Origin: Hyaloraphidium curvatum
Lineage: Eukaryota > Monoblepharomycota > Hyaloraphidiomycetes > Hyaloraphidiales > Hyaloraphidiaceae
Length of the DNA stretch: 64,000 bases
Direction of reading: 5' to 3'
Assembly (NCBI GenBank): GCA_025558095.1
Contig: JAIVFI010000011.1
Coordinates: 186,001 to 250,000 of the forward strand
Below, piece after piece: positions 13,849-23,722 of the stretch (the stretch's first letter is position 1; each line of letters begins with the position of its first letter). The notes beneath the pieces are model-generated. The model did no database searches. It had not been told where the DNA came from and saw only the letters and a program-made list of their open reading frames with translations. The position numbers and the translations under genes were made by a program.

Positions 13849-14877
13849 CGCGGCCGAGAGGGAAAGCAGGAAGCAAAATATGAAAACGAGGGAGTCTTTC
13901 GCGCGTCCGAGTGCTTTTGAGCGCTGCTGCTGCTGCTGCATCAATCGCGAAACATATCGCCAGCTGGCGCCGATTTGCCGGCAAGGGATTGGGGGACTCT
14001 CTTGCCCCGCCCGGTCGCTCGCGAAAATTGTCCCAAACCTCCGGCTTGAACGGGCTACAACGGAGAGAAGACGCCGAGAACGGTTGGCGTGGGTGATGAG
14101 GAGGGTTCCAGTCCCGCTACTTACCATTGGTTACGCGCAGAGGGGAGTCGGGCGAGCATGCACGAACGCGGAAAGCTGTGCTATTCTGGCCGCCGGTTTT
14201 CGTCTCCATTAGCCTCTCCATGCTGTCTTCTGTATCGATGGTAAGCTTCTTGAAGGCGGCCCGGACTGTTGTTGTTTTGACTTGTTCCTCGGGCCCAGCG
14301 GTACCCCGCGGCGCGCCATCAAGGATGGAAGGATGCTGTCTTGCAAGAGCATCATATAGGGGCTATTGCCGTTTTGGTGTCGGACATGGCTTTCCAGCAG
14401 CCGTGATGATCTCCAAGGACATCGGGACCTGTTGATGGCTTCCAAGGATCTGTGGTAGGTTCCAAGAGGTCCATCAGTAGAGTAGGCACTTAACGACTTT
14501 GCGACTTCGATCTATGCTATTTGCTTTTGTCCTCACGACGCGGCTGTGATTGAAACGCGGACTTTTTTGGCTGTTGTACCCGTCTTCGTGAACCTGGTCA
14601 GACAGTCTTGACACTTTACAGGGAAGTTCTACGGCGATCGTCACTCGCTCTCTACCCCTGTTGTTTCAGGAGCGGCCTTCTCTCCGTGCTGCTGTGCAGC
14701 TTTCTGCGCTTCTCGCATTTTGTCCACCGAGATCCGGATGATGAACCTGCCGGCTGTCGCCTTCACGGGCTCTGTTGGCGCCGTGGCAGCACTATCGCGA
14801 GCTTGCGGAGCGCTTTTCCTGGTGACGGCCTTCTTCAGAGCGCGCTGGTGGTACTTTCGCGGCTGTTCGTTCTTCGG
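13849..14877. other. 5' leader of the CobW gene plus ~750 bp without a gene
   Basis: 13849-14127 may be untranslated or coding (see the CobW entry) and contains a short CAG/CTG run around 13923-13940. From 14128 to 14877 I see no conserved frame; this part is moderately AT-richer than the genes and probably holds promoter and 3' UTR sequence. Confidence 0.45.
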
Positions 14878-16859
14878 TTAGCCTCGACGGATCACTCTCT
14901 CGGCGGGTATTACCTTGACATCAGCGAACTTGCGAGGTTCTGGTTTCTTCTCGGGCTTTGGCAGAGCCTTGAACGTGGTGCGAATGAACTCGTGGGTTAC
15001 CGTCGCCGCCTCAACCTGTTCGCCGAGGAGCAAGTCGACCATGGTGTCGGTCTCGAACGCCTTGGGATTCTGCGTCATGAAGCCGATCGCCTTTGCCGTG
15101 CCGTAGACGGGACTGAGACGCTGGATCTTGCTGTTCAGGTCGAATTCGAAAAGGCGGCTTATGATCTCGTCTCTCCGGACCATTCGGATTGCCGCTTCCT
15201 TCCCGAACCTCGTTGTTGCATCGACCAGAACCTGCCGGAACTCTTCGTGCTCGACGCGTTTAGCGGCACTGTCGCGCTTGACGATCGCAAGGACGAAGTC
15301 GTCTCCAAGAAGTGGATGTGTGAGCACGAGCCGCATCGAGTCCATGAACCGTTGGTCCAGGATCCGGCATGCGGCGCCGTCAGTGGCGAGAACGTTCTCC
15401 GCGAACTCCGCTCCGAACTCGTCAGCAGCTGCGCTCACGGCAGGTGCCGACGATGCGCCTGGCGAAGTCGATCCCGTGCTGGTCGATCAGCGAGCAGATG
15501 ATGGGCAGGAAGTCGGGGTCGTCGACGATCCGGCTCGCCGATCCGCTCGTGCCGACGATGCACTTGACGAAGTCGCGCCCGAGCTCCTGGTCGACCTTGA
15601 CAAGTGCGCTGGTGAAAGCAGGGTCGGCGATGCGGGTCGCGGAGGAGGGGGTGCGGGCGGCGCGTTCCAACACTTCGCGGCCGAAAAGCTCCTCGAGCGC
15701 GATGAGCGCACCGTGGCCATGTTCCGCGACGAGGTTCGCGATGGCCCCGGTCTGGAACCAAGCTCGCGCGTCCTCGGACTCAGCCCACTCGACGAACGCA
15801 ATGAGGTTCTTCTCCACCTCTGGCAGCTCGAAGGGTAGCAGGCGAAGGTGGCGAAGCTTCGGCGGCCAAAGACCCGGCGGCAGCCCCAGCACTGTCTTCA
15901 CGCGCGCGCAGGCTTCGGCGTGTGCCTTCAAGACGTCACCGAGCTCATCCTCAAGATCGGCGAACGTCATCGTCACGGAAGCCGTGCGTCCCCGTCTCGC
16001 GAACGCTTTCAGAAGCGAGATCGTCAGGGACTTCTCCCCCTTGGCTCTCGATTCCCCTCTGGAAGTTGCCTCCCAGGACAGATGAGCACGGAGCAGCGCG
16101 ACGATTTCGAGAACTTGGCCGTCCTCCCTGGCGTACGACAGCACTTCAACTCCGAGGTCGGCAAGCTTGTCGTCCGGATGGTCACGGAGGGTGGCGCGGG
16201 GGTCTCGGGTCGCCGCCGTCTCGAAGGCCTCGTGTTGGACGAGACCAGCGACGTATGCGTACGCAAGATTCGGGTCGCGGATCAGCTCGTCGATGCCGCG
16301 ATTCCACCAGATCAGACCGATAGGCACTGGATCCTTCGACCAGCTTTCGCGAATGAACCTTGCGGCGGCCGCCTGATCGAAGTCGGACGCCAGGCCGTTG
16401 CACGACAGCGGGATAATGTCGTCGAAGACCAGGTAGTGCCCGAGCCGCTTGATCAAGTCCCTTGCCGTGGAGCTGCCGGCGAGGTCGTGTGGCCCCTTGG
16501 CGTTCGCATGGGGGTACATGGCAAAAGCCAAGCCCCGCTCGGTGCCATCTCCTCGGGGTTGGAAGACGACGATCGAGCCGCCCTTTTCGCCTGCGAGGTA
16601 CTCGATCCTCCCCTCGAAGTGCTCCTTGAGTAGTTTCTCCTGGAGCAACGCTGCGACGAGGTGGGCGGGCACTATTGATGGGGTCGCACCCGGAGGATCT
16701 GGAAAGTGCTGGTGTCAACGCGCGATCACTTTGCGCTTGTGACCACGGACCTGGCTCTACTTGCTCAACTTGCTTTGGGGGCTGTTGCTGCAGCGCGGGG
16801 CGCTTGGCGCGGCCTGAGTCGGCCTGCCCAGGCGCTTTGCGCTTTGCAGCGCGCGCCAT
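14878..16859 (-). CDS. Tandem ~35-residue repeat protein, apparently frameshifted
   Basis: Exon 1 is 16859-16751 (MARAAKRKAPG start, basic and NLS-like); after a 52-bp intron, exon 2 runs from 16698. Frame A is coherent to a TGA at 15422-15424. The protein continues in the +1 frame from about 15438 to 14878. From ~15740 leftward both frames carry the same ~35-residue repeat: G-x-[DE]-F-A/V then -x-I-V-x-T/R, S-A-x-R-I and an acidic-Phe segment. At the switch the bases read GTGAGCGCAG, a donor and an acceptor back to back, and one repeat unit is about 15-18 residues short. Either a small deletion broke the gene, part of an intron is missing from the assembly, or these are two genes. The repeat may form helical-hairpin solenoids; no known family is recognised. 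Confidence 0.55.
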
Positions 16860-17664
16860 GATCGAGGGGCCTATGGAGTGAGCGATCAGCCCCGCGCCGT
16901 TTGCGCAGAGCCTATTTGTCACCTGCCTTTACCGTCGGTTGGTTGCAGGACCGGCGTGCCGAGGATCGGTGGCCGCGGGGTCCGGTGTGAAAGGTCGGGG
17001 TGGAGAGCGGAAGCTGATGAAGCCGGGTCAGCTGTGCAAAATCTCCGCGGGCAACAAGCTAGACGATCACCTGCTCGGTTCCGGTGGCGTCGCTGGTCTC
17101 TCGTGCCCGCCCACCCGGCGCGGACGGGATGAGCGCTGATGCAGGGAAGCGCCGCGATCGGTCCCCGTTCCAGATCGCCGGTCCGCGCGCGTGCTGCCGA
17201 TACCAGTCACTCGAGAAATTGCTGCGTCTTGGCACTGCGCTCGGCCTTGCGGGGTGACGTGCGCGCGCGAGCACCGGGATTCGGGGTCGAGGTGCGGCTG
17301 TTTGGTTGTGCGGCTTCCCACCCACACAAAGGTCACACAACGGACTAGATCAGACTACCAGACCATAACAATCGCGACCATGTGCATGATTCTTTGATTA
17401 CACTGCTCGCTACACAGGAGATGCTTTAGCGTTGAGGGCGGATGACGTGTGGACACCACGACGCCCAACGGATGGCCGCAGCCCAAGCATGGCCCGCACG
17501 CGCGAATCGATCGCAATCTCGGGCATCGTGCTCGAAGGCAAAAGCGGCGCCAGCTTCTCGGCAGCCCCCGCCGCCCTCCCCAAACCCCTCCCCCGACGAC
17601 ATCCGAAACCGGCCATCCCGTCCGATCTCGAGCTCCGGAGCAGGGGTCAAAACTTAGCGTTCAA

Positions 17665-17738
17665 AAGTGTGCAAATTGCACCGTCCGACACAGGATTTGC
17701 ACCGTCGGCAACGAAGAAGGTGCAACTTTTGCACGCTT
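17665..17738. repeat. Inverted repeat, ~18-nt arms
   Basis: Left arm 17665-17682 (AAGTGTGCAAATTGCACC) and right arm 17719-17738 (GGTGCAACTTTTGCACGCTT) are reverse complements apart from a two-base bulge and one mismatch, with a 36-nt spacer. Each arm also contains a smaller palindromic TGCAAATTGCA-like core. TTGCACCGTC also recurs as a direct repeat at 17677 and 17698. Confidence 0.8.
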
Positions 17739-17969
17739 CCTTCCCTTTCTTTCCCTCCCCTTCCCTTCCTCTTCGTCCGGGAGACAGGAAACCCAGAAGC
17801 TACGCCCGACACTACGTCAAAGGCAGAGGATATCCCGCATGCCTGGTTCTCAGAGCGCTATCTCGGACGTGGTCATATCTCCCTGAATCATCATCGCATC
17901 TACTCTCGGCAAAAGCAAAGTCTATGCTCTACGATGACCTCAGGGCTGATCTCACACCTCTCGAATTGG

Positions 17970-18080
17970 CTTTCATGCGTTCGTGAACCCCATTTCCTAC
18001 TGGCGCTTAATGGCCCGGTAGGAATGGCTGGTCTTTACGAACGCCCCCAACCGGGCCATTAGCGCCCACGGATATGAAAG
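17970..18080. repeat. Nested and interlocked inverted repeats (111 bp)
   Basis: Four arm pairs are visible: CTTTCAT/ATGAAAG (17970-17976 with 18074-18080), GCGTTCGTGAA with TTTACGAACGC (17977-17987 with 18034-18044), CCATTTCCTAC with GTAGGAATGG (17990-18000 with 18018-18027), and TGGCGCTTAATGGCCCGGT with ACCGGGCCATTAGCGCC (18001-18019 with 18050-18066). The first three pairs nest. The last pairs the hairpin loop with sequence downstream, which as RNA would make a pseudoknot. A transposon foldback remnant is the alternative. Confidence 0.8.
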
Positions 18081-18931
18081 CTTTACCCAGATCGCAATCC
18101 AACTATCCCAAAAGCTATCTATTACATCGTCTCCTTTCGTACCTTCATAGCCTGCCCTTCAAACTGCTCGAGAGGACCGCGTCGCGCGATAAACAAGGCT
18201 TCTGCCGTCGGTCCGCGTCCTCATCCTGTCTTATCTATGAATAGCCCGCCAGACAGGGCGTCTATCTGCTCCTGCTCGTGGAATTGTGCTTTTCCGTCTC
18301 TATATCGGCCTCTCGGCCTGATCTTAGGGTGATCGGGTTCGTGGATGATTCTAGGGCACTATCTTGACGGCAGACGTCGGTTGCTCCCAAACAACCCGCT
18401 GAAGCACAAACCACCCTCAGGGGACAGCGACTCTTTGCTCGTTTGAAACGCCAAGAAGCTCAAGGCACACTTTCCGAGCCCCTGCTGGACGACCTCTCGG
18501 CTATCGATCTCTTGTCACGTTTGCTTACAACTACGCCTACCGCCCCCCTCCCCCGACCATTGTTTGTTCACCAACTCTGCTCGCGGGAACCCTGTTTTTC
18601 GACCTTCTCCCGCTAGGTGAGTTTCGATCGGCGTCGGCAAGGGACGGAAAGTGCGCCAAGGGTATCGAGGCGCTCAAACGGGTTCACGGTTGCCCCGGAA
18701 CCGGTCATCGTAAGTGGTGACCCGGTAAGAACTTCCCGTAGAAGTTCCAGGGAGTGCTTTGCCGGTAGAAAGCGTCGAGGAGCTGGGCGTGTGATCACTC
18801 TACGACCACAAGGTAACCCAGTGCCTGCGCCGCGAAACATCAAATATCTACTCATTTGCAAGCTGCTTTGCTCCTTCTGCTTTGCTCCTTCCGCTTTGAA
18901 CTTGCATCGGTTGACACTGATTGGGTGACCT

Positions 18932-20395
18932 ATGCACCTTTTGCACCGCCGCGAGCACGCGCGCCGCAATCGCCCCGCCGTGCCGCGGGCCCGTTTTCTC
19001 GCCCGGTCCGCCGCGATGGCCGAGCGGACGACGCCCGCCAGGCGGACCCGCCGGTTGACTTTGCGGACGGCGACGGAGACCGCGGCCAGCGAGACCGGGG
19101 CGCCGTCAGCAACGCTGTCGGCCTCCCTCACCCTCTCCGATGCCTCGCTGACGCCGGGCGAGGAGACGACGACCACGGCGGCGGCGACAAAGCGGACGAC
19201 GCTGAAGCTCACCACCACCACGACGACGACCACGACCCCGGTGTCGACGCTGCCGATCCCGACCCAATCCCTGCTCCCCCTCGACTCATCCTACCAACTG
19301 GGCGTCTACTCCGCGTTCAACACCACCCTGACGTGCAATCCCACGACCCTCAATTGCGGACTCGCCAACCCGCCGTCCTACTTCTCGCTCTCTTGCGGGG
19401 CTAGGGCGACAAACGGGTCCTGCCTCACTTTCTTGATGCAGATTCAGCCTGGCAACTCGCTGTGCCTCGTGGCGACGGCGGAGGGCACAATAGCTGTTCG
19501 GACCTGTCCGCGCCCGGTGCGATTGGCCGAGCTGGAGCGGCGGGAACGGGCCTATCGGGGCAACACCCCCGCGGACCTCGTGCCCCGGCCGCCGCCCCGG
19601 TTTCGCCGCGCGCTCAACGGCACCGGCGTCGCCAACCAGTACTGGACTGTCGCCCTCTTTGACCCCATTCCCAGCAACCCGACGCTGAGGATGCTGATCA
19701 ACACCGGCCGCTCTTCTGCGCTCGGGCCGGGCCAGGGCTGCCTGCTGCGGACCGTGTCCTCGAACCAAATCACCCTGGGCGACTGCGCGCAGCCGATCCA
19801 GAGCAACTGGACCTCCACCTGGGCCATCCCTGCTCCCGGCGAGAGCCCGCCACCGCAGCCGCCTCCGACGACCGCCCCTCTGAGCGGCGGCGCGATCGCG
19901 GGCATCGTGCTGGCGGCGATCGCGACGCTTCTGGGCATGTTCGGTCTCACGTACTGGTGCGTGCGGATCGACAAGAAGAAGAGGGAGGAGGAGGAGCGGG
20001 TAAAGGCCGAGAAGGCGGAGAAGGAGAAGGAGGCCAAGGAGAGGGCTGCCGCCAACGGCTCCGCACGGGGCTCAACGGACCGCCGCGGCGGGGATTCTGG
20101 GAACGGCACGGCGCTGGAACCGGTTTCCAGCTTTCGGACACAGCCGCTCAACGGCTCCTCTTCCCTCCCTGCCGGTTCCTCGAAGCCGGCGCAGTCCCGG
20201 GCAATGTCGCCGGGCTTCGACATCTTGGATGCCTATGCCGATCCCGGCCCGAGCGGGGCCACGACCTACGACTTATTGGACGCCTACGGTGCCCCGACGG
20301 GCTCGGAGCTGGGGCTCGTCCCCCTCACGCAGGGGAAGTCGACGCAGAGCGCAAAGAGCAGGAAGAGCCGGCGGAGCGGGGAGGTCCGAGCATGA
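18932..20395 (+). CDS. Single-pass membrane glycoprotein, member 1 of a paired family
   Basis: Single exon of up to 487 residues. A Ser/Thr-rich stalk with a long Thr run (~90-105) is followed by an ectodomain (~118-300) with eight cysteines and N-glycosylation sequons, one membrane helix (~325-348), a charged Lys/Glu juxtamembrane segment and a disordered tail with a duplicated D-x-L-D-A-Y motif. The ectodomain shares the block RMLINTGR, then GQGCLLR, and the cysteine order with the protein at 29418-31184. No convincing signal peptide follows the first ATG; either an upstream exon is missing or ATG 19016 (MAERTT) is used. The role is unknown; cell-wall sensing is a guess from topology. TGA at 20393-20395. 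Confidence 0.75.
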   Translation: MHLLHRREHARRNRPAVPRARFLARSAAMAERTTPARRTRRLTLRTATETAASETGAPSATLSASLTLSDASLTPGEETTTTAAATKRTTLKLTTTTTTTTTPVSTLPIPTQSLLPLDSSYQLGVYSAFNTTLTCNPTTLNCGLANPPSYFSLSCGARATNGSCLTFLMQIQPGNSLCLVATAEGTIAVRTCPRPVRLAELERRERAYRGNTPADLVPRPPPRFRRALNGTGVANQYWTVALFDPIPSNPTLRMLINTGRSSALGPGQGCLLRTVSSNQITLGDCAQPIQSNWTSTWAIPAPGESPPPQPPPTTAPLSGGAIAGIVLAAIATLLGMFGLTYWCVRIDKKKREEEERVKAEKAEKEKEAKERAAANGSARGSTDRRGGDSGNGTALEPVSSFRTQPLNGSSSLPAGSSKPAQSRAMSPGFDILDAYADPGPSGATTYDLLDAYGAPTGSELGLVPLTQGKSTQSAKSRKSRRSGEVRA

Positions 20396-20687
20396 GCTGG
20401 TGGCCTGTTGTGCGAGTTTGCTGTTTCCATGGCTTTGCTATCTATTGGAACGTATATGTTCTTATTGAAAAGAGCTTCCTTTGTCCTCCGTCTGTCTTCA
20501 TGCCGCATATTCCTTGTCATTTCGATCCTCGAACGAACGTGCGTGATGCGTGATGGTTCAAGGGCTGGTGGCTGCGCCTCCTCTCCTTCAAAACTCCCGC
20601 CCAGGGACCGCGGTTCAAAACCCCATCCGCGGGCTCAATCTTCCGTCATCGCGGCGGATCTCGCCCTTCCCGATCCCCCCCGCCGCC

Positions 20688-22564
20688 ATGCGCGCCCTCC
20701 GAGGCGCCGCGGCCGCCCTCCTTCTCGGCGCCCTCTCGGCATCCCCCGCCGCGGCGCAGCCCAAGTGGGACTGGGGCTGGCGCTTGGGCGAGCCCGAGGA
20801 GATTCACAATGACAAGAAGAACCTCGTCCAGCCCTGGGTGAGATCCGTGTCGCGGGAGGGAGTTGCGCACCCTCTGACCCGTCCCCCTGCCGCAGCACGT
20901 CTTCCCCGACGGCGGAATATCCACGTTCCGCGGGACGAACGGCAATTTCACGTCGTACTGGAGTAATTCGGAGAACTACAGGAACGAAGGCGCCACCGCG
21001 CTGCTCGAGGATCAGTACCGAAATGTGCCTGAGACTCCGTGGCCGGTACGTTGGTCCTCTCCTTGCCACTCCTCTGTTCCGTTCATTGACCTCGTACAAA
21101 GATGATCTATTACGGAGGCCGCGTCGACGCTCCCGTGTTCTACAACGGCGGGCGTTGGTTGCTCTCGGTGCACAAGCACCCGACCGACGGCAACCCGAAG
21201 CACCTCGTCGCCTTCGTCCACGCCGAGGACGCCTACTGGTTCGTCACCCACCCCAGCTCCCTTGGTGTTGCTCACCCATGATGTGTAGGCCCCGCCACGT
21301 TGCCGGCGGTCCCAACTGGAAGTCCATCATGGTCTCGCACTCGTTCGACGAGGGCATTACGTGGGAGGACCGCGGCCAGATCATCACGCACTCGCGCCCC
21401 CGACCCAGCGATGCAGACTCTTGGGACTCGTCCAAGATGCGCCAAACCACCGGCGGTCTCGGCAACCACGCCGCGATCTGGGACGAGCCCAACAAGCGTT
21501 GGGTGATTGTGTTCGAGGGCAACTGGAAAGGCGTGGCGATCAGCACCGACCCCGACGGCATGCCGGGCACCTGGTTGAAGTGGAACGGGACGGCCAGGGG
21601 TTTCTCGTCGCCGGGCATAGGCGGGGTCTGGGAGAGGATCCCGGCGCTGTCGGGGCTAACCGGGACAAACCCGATCCTCTCGTACAACGAGTACCTCGGC
21701 AAGGTGGGTTGTTCGTCGGCCACGCATCAACGGAGCTGACGCTTTCCCGGGCGCAGTACCTCCTCATGTACGGCCTCTGGCTGTCCAAGGGCGCCTACAT
21801 GGTGATCACGGCCACCAACGACTTCATCAACTACGAGGCCCCTCGGGTTTTCGTCCGCTCCGTCGACAACACTCGCGCGTGGTTCCCGACCCTCATCAAC
21901 GAGGAGTACGGGTCGTTCCGCAGCGGGCAGAAGAACTGGCTCTACTACGGTAAGGCGCTTTGTTTTCCCCATCAGGATTTCGACTCATCGCGATTTGGGT
22001 TTCAGCCGACAAGTTCGAGGTGCCCAAAACGGACCGGCGCCAGCTCACGAAACGCTTAGTCGAGTTCTGCATTGGCGATCGTTGCGGCGACAACTCGTCG
22101 TACGTCAATGCCACAGCGGAGCAGGGCACGGGCAACTTCTTGACCAACATCAGTGGGTCTCTCGTCCGCAGCTGTCCCCCTTTTCTGACGTGCTTGTCCC
22201 ATCCGCAGAGAACGACATCGACGGCGCAGACGCCGGCCAGAACCTCGGTCGGCCCGTGGGCAGCCCCTGCACGGCCAGCAACCAGCAGTGCACCACCACC
22301 TGCTGCGCCAACGGTCTGTGCGCGGAACGGCAGATCTGCGCTGCGGGCGGCGGCAAGTCCGACGGGGCGAGGTGCTCCGCGTCGGGCACGGAGTGCGCGA
22401 GCGGGTGCTGCGTCAACTCGCTGTGCACTTCGAGGAACAGCACGGCATGCGGCGGGAGTGGAGCCAAGCTTTCGTCCGCGAGCAAGCTCGAGACCCGTGG
22501 ACAGCAATCCATGGGCAACGCGGCCGCATTCGCCGCCTTTGTTTGGTCTTTGTTCCTGACTTGA
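20688..22564 (+). CDS. Secreted beta-propeller glycosidase-like protein with Cys-rich tail
   Basis: Seven exons (20688-20837, 20896-21045, 21102-21238, 21289-21703, 21757-21949, 22006-22152, 22209-22564) splice in phase to 515 residues. A signal peptide ends at SASPAAAQ (~24). Residues ~70-370 have repeated strand blocks (MIYYGGRVDAPVFY, WKSIMVSHSFDEGITW, HAAIWDEPNKRWVIVFEG, YLLMYGLWLSK) typical of five-bladed propellers of the GH32/43/68 type, suggesting a glycan target. I cannot assign the catalytic acids. A ~65-residue tail has two CC-x-N-x-L-C modules with about 12 cysteines, followed by a hydrophobic end (AAFAAFVWSLFLT) that could be a GPI signal. It is probably wall- or membrane-attached. 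Confidence 0.8.
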
Positions 22565-22740
22565 TCGATCCCGCTTTTCGCACGTCTGCGTATGATATCA
22601 GCCGATATATCTATTGTGGGGCCCGGATGGCCCCTCTATGCTCGAAAAACTAGGATTTGTAGCTATTGCAGGGCGCATGATACACTATGCCAATGATCCA
22701 GAGGTTGCTTCAAGTCCAATTGTGGCCGTCCGAGGCAGGC

Positions 22741-23616
22741 CTAGTGCTTTTCGGTGCCGTTGGCCGCTCCGTTGGCGTGCTCCGTGGAGACTGCTTTGGA
22801 GGTCTCGCGGCTCCATAACTTCCTCGCCTCGATCCAGTACGGTTCGTGCTGATACGTGTAGGTGTTGGTCCCGCCGTACTGGATCTCGTTGAGCTCCGCC
22901 GGTATGCTCTGGCGCAAAACTTCGCTGCCCTTGTTCACGAACTGGATTTTCGCCCGGGTAGCCGGATCCAGGAACGGTGAGATGGCTCTCCAGAAAATCG
23001 AGAAAATGGTAGGGGCTTCGTAAACCAGCGCGAGTCCCAGCCGCTCCACATAGTGGTTCTGCAGGATGTCCAGGACCTTTTTGGAAACCGACATCGGCGG
23101 CTGCTTGCTCATCGTCATCCCGACAAAGTCCATCAGCAGGCATATCTTGGACACGCCCGGTGGCATGGCCTTGACGGCCAGCTCCAGGCAGAAGACCGTG
23201 TACCGGAGCTGGCGGTCGTAGGTCTTGGTCGTCTCGTTCCGCGGCAGCATGTGTATGATTGGCCGGCCCTCCGAGTCAAAGCCATGCACATACATCTTCC
23301 CGTTCGTCGCCTCGTGCGAGACATCGTCAGGGTCAAGAAGGTCCGGTCTGAACTCGCGCCGCCATTCGAGCGTCGCGCGCAGCCGCTTCGCCGCCGCCTC
23401 GGCCGACAGGTGCTTCACCGAGCGGACGTACCGCACGAGGCACTCATCGTCGCAAAAGGCGAGCTCGCGCTCGCGGTGTTCTGGATCCTTGGAAACGAGG
23501 TCCGCCACGAGAGGCCGGAACGCGGCGAGCAGCTGCTCCTCCCGCTCCGTCAGCGGGGCCACCGGCACAGGCCCGAGGTGCGTAGGGTATTGGAGCATCG
23601 GGAGCTGGTCCGCCAT
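22741..23616 (-). CDS. CRAL-TRIO (Sec14-like) lipid-transfer protein
   Basis: Single exon of 291 residues. An N-terminal helical CRAL-TRIO_N segment (~35-95, ECLVRYVRS and RLRATLEWRREF) precedes the lipid-binding core with GRPIIHMLPRN, ICLLMDFVGM, the DILQNHYVERLGL gate helix and ISPFLDPATRAKIQFV. Sec14-type proteins exchange phosphatidylinositol and other lipids between membranes and prime phosphoinositide synthesis. ATG 23616 is chosen because the domain starts soon after it and the upstream frame (open to 23838) is low complexity. The gene is head-to-head with VPS51 (106 bp apart), so the two trafficking genes may share a promoter. Confidence 0.9.
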   Translation of the reverse strand: MADQLPMLQYPTHLGPVPVAPLTEREEQLLAAFRPLVADLVSKDPEHRERELAFCDDECLVRYVRSVKHLSAEAAAKRLRATLEWRREFRPDLLDPDDVSHEATNGKMYVHGFDSEGRPIIHMLPRNETTKTYDRQLRYTVFCLELAVKAMPPGVSKICLLMDFVGMTMSKQPPMSVSKKVLDILQNHYVERLGLALVYEAPTIFSIFWRAISPFLDPATRAKIQFVNKGSEVLRQSIPAELNEIQYGGTNTYTYQHEPYWIEARKLWSRETSKAVSTEHANGAANGTEKH

Positions 23617-23722
23617 CGCCGCAACTCGGAATCCCCCGCCGCCCGTCGTTCCACGTTGCGCGCGCCCGCGTTCGGTTTGGGTCTCAGGCCGCGCGGGAAG
23701 AGTGACCCCGCCGCGCGCTTGG

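Larger units (their letters stand above)
16860..18931. other. Gene-free stretch, ~2.07 kb
   Basis: No frame shows conserved protein features. The stretch carries two inverted-repeat structures (17665-17738 and 17970-18080, listed separately), pyrimidine runs (17740-17790) and AT-richer sequence between 18060 and 18540. It separates the repeat protein (minus strand) from the glycoprotein gene (plus strand), so it must contain two promoters. A non-coding RNA gene is possible but unproven. Confidence 0.55.

Noticed and set aside
18613-19233. Minus-strand frame with a poly-Val start resembling a signal peptide
   Set aside because: It is the complement of the Thr-rich stalk of the glycoprotein; the valine run is the reverse of ACC/ACG codons.
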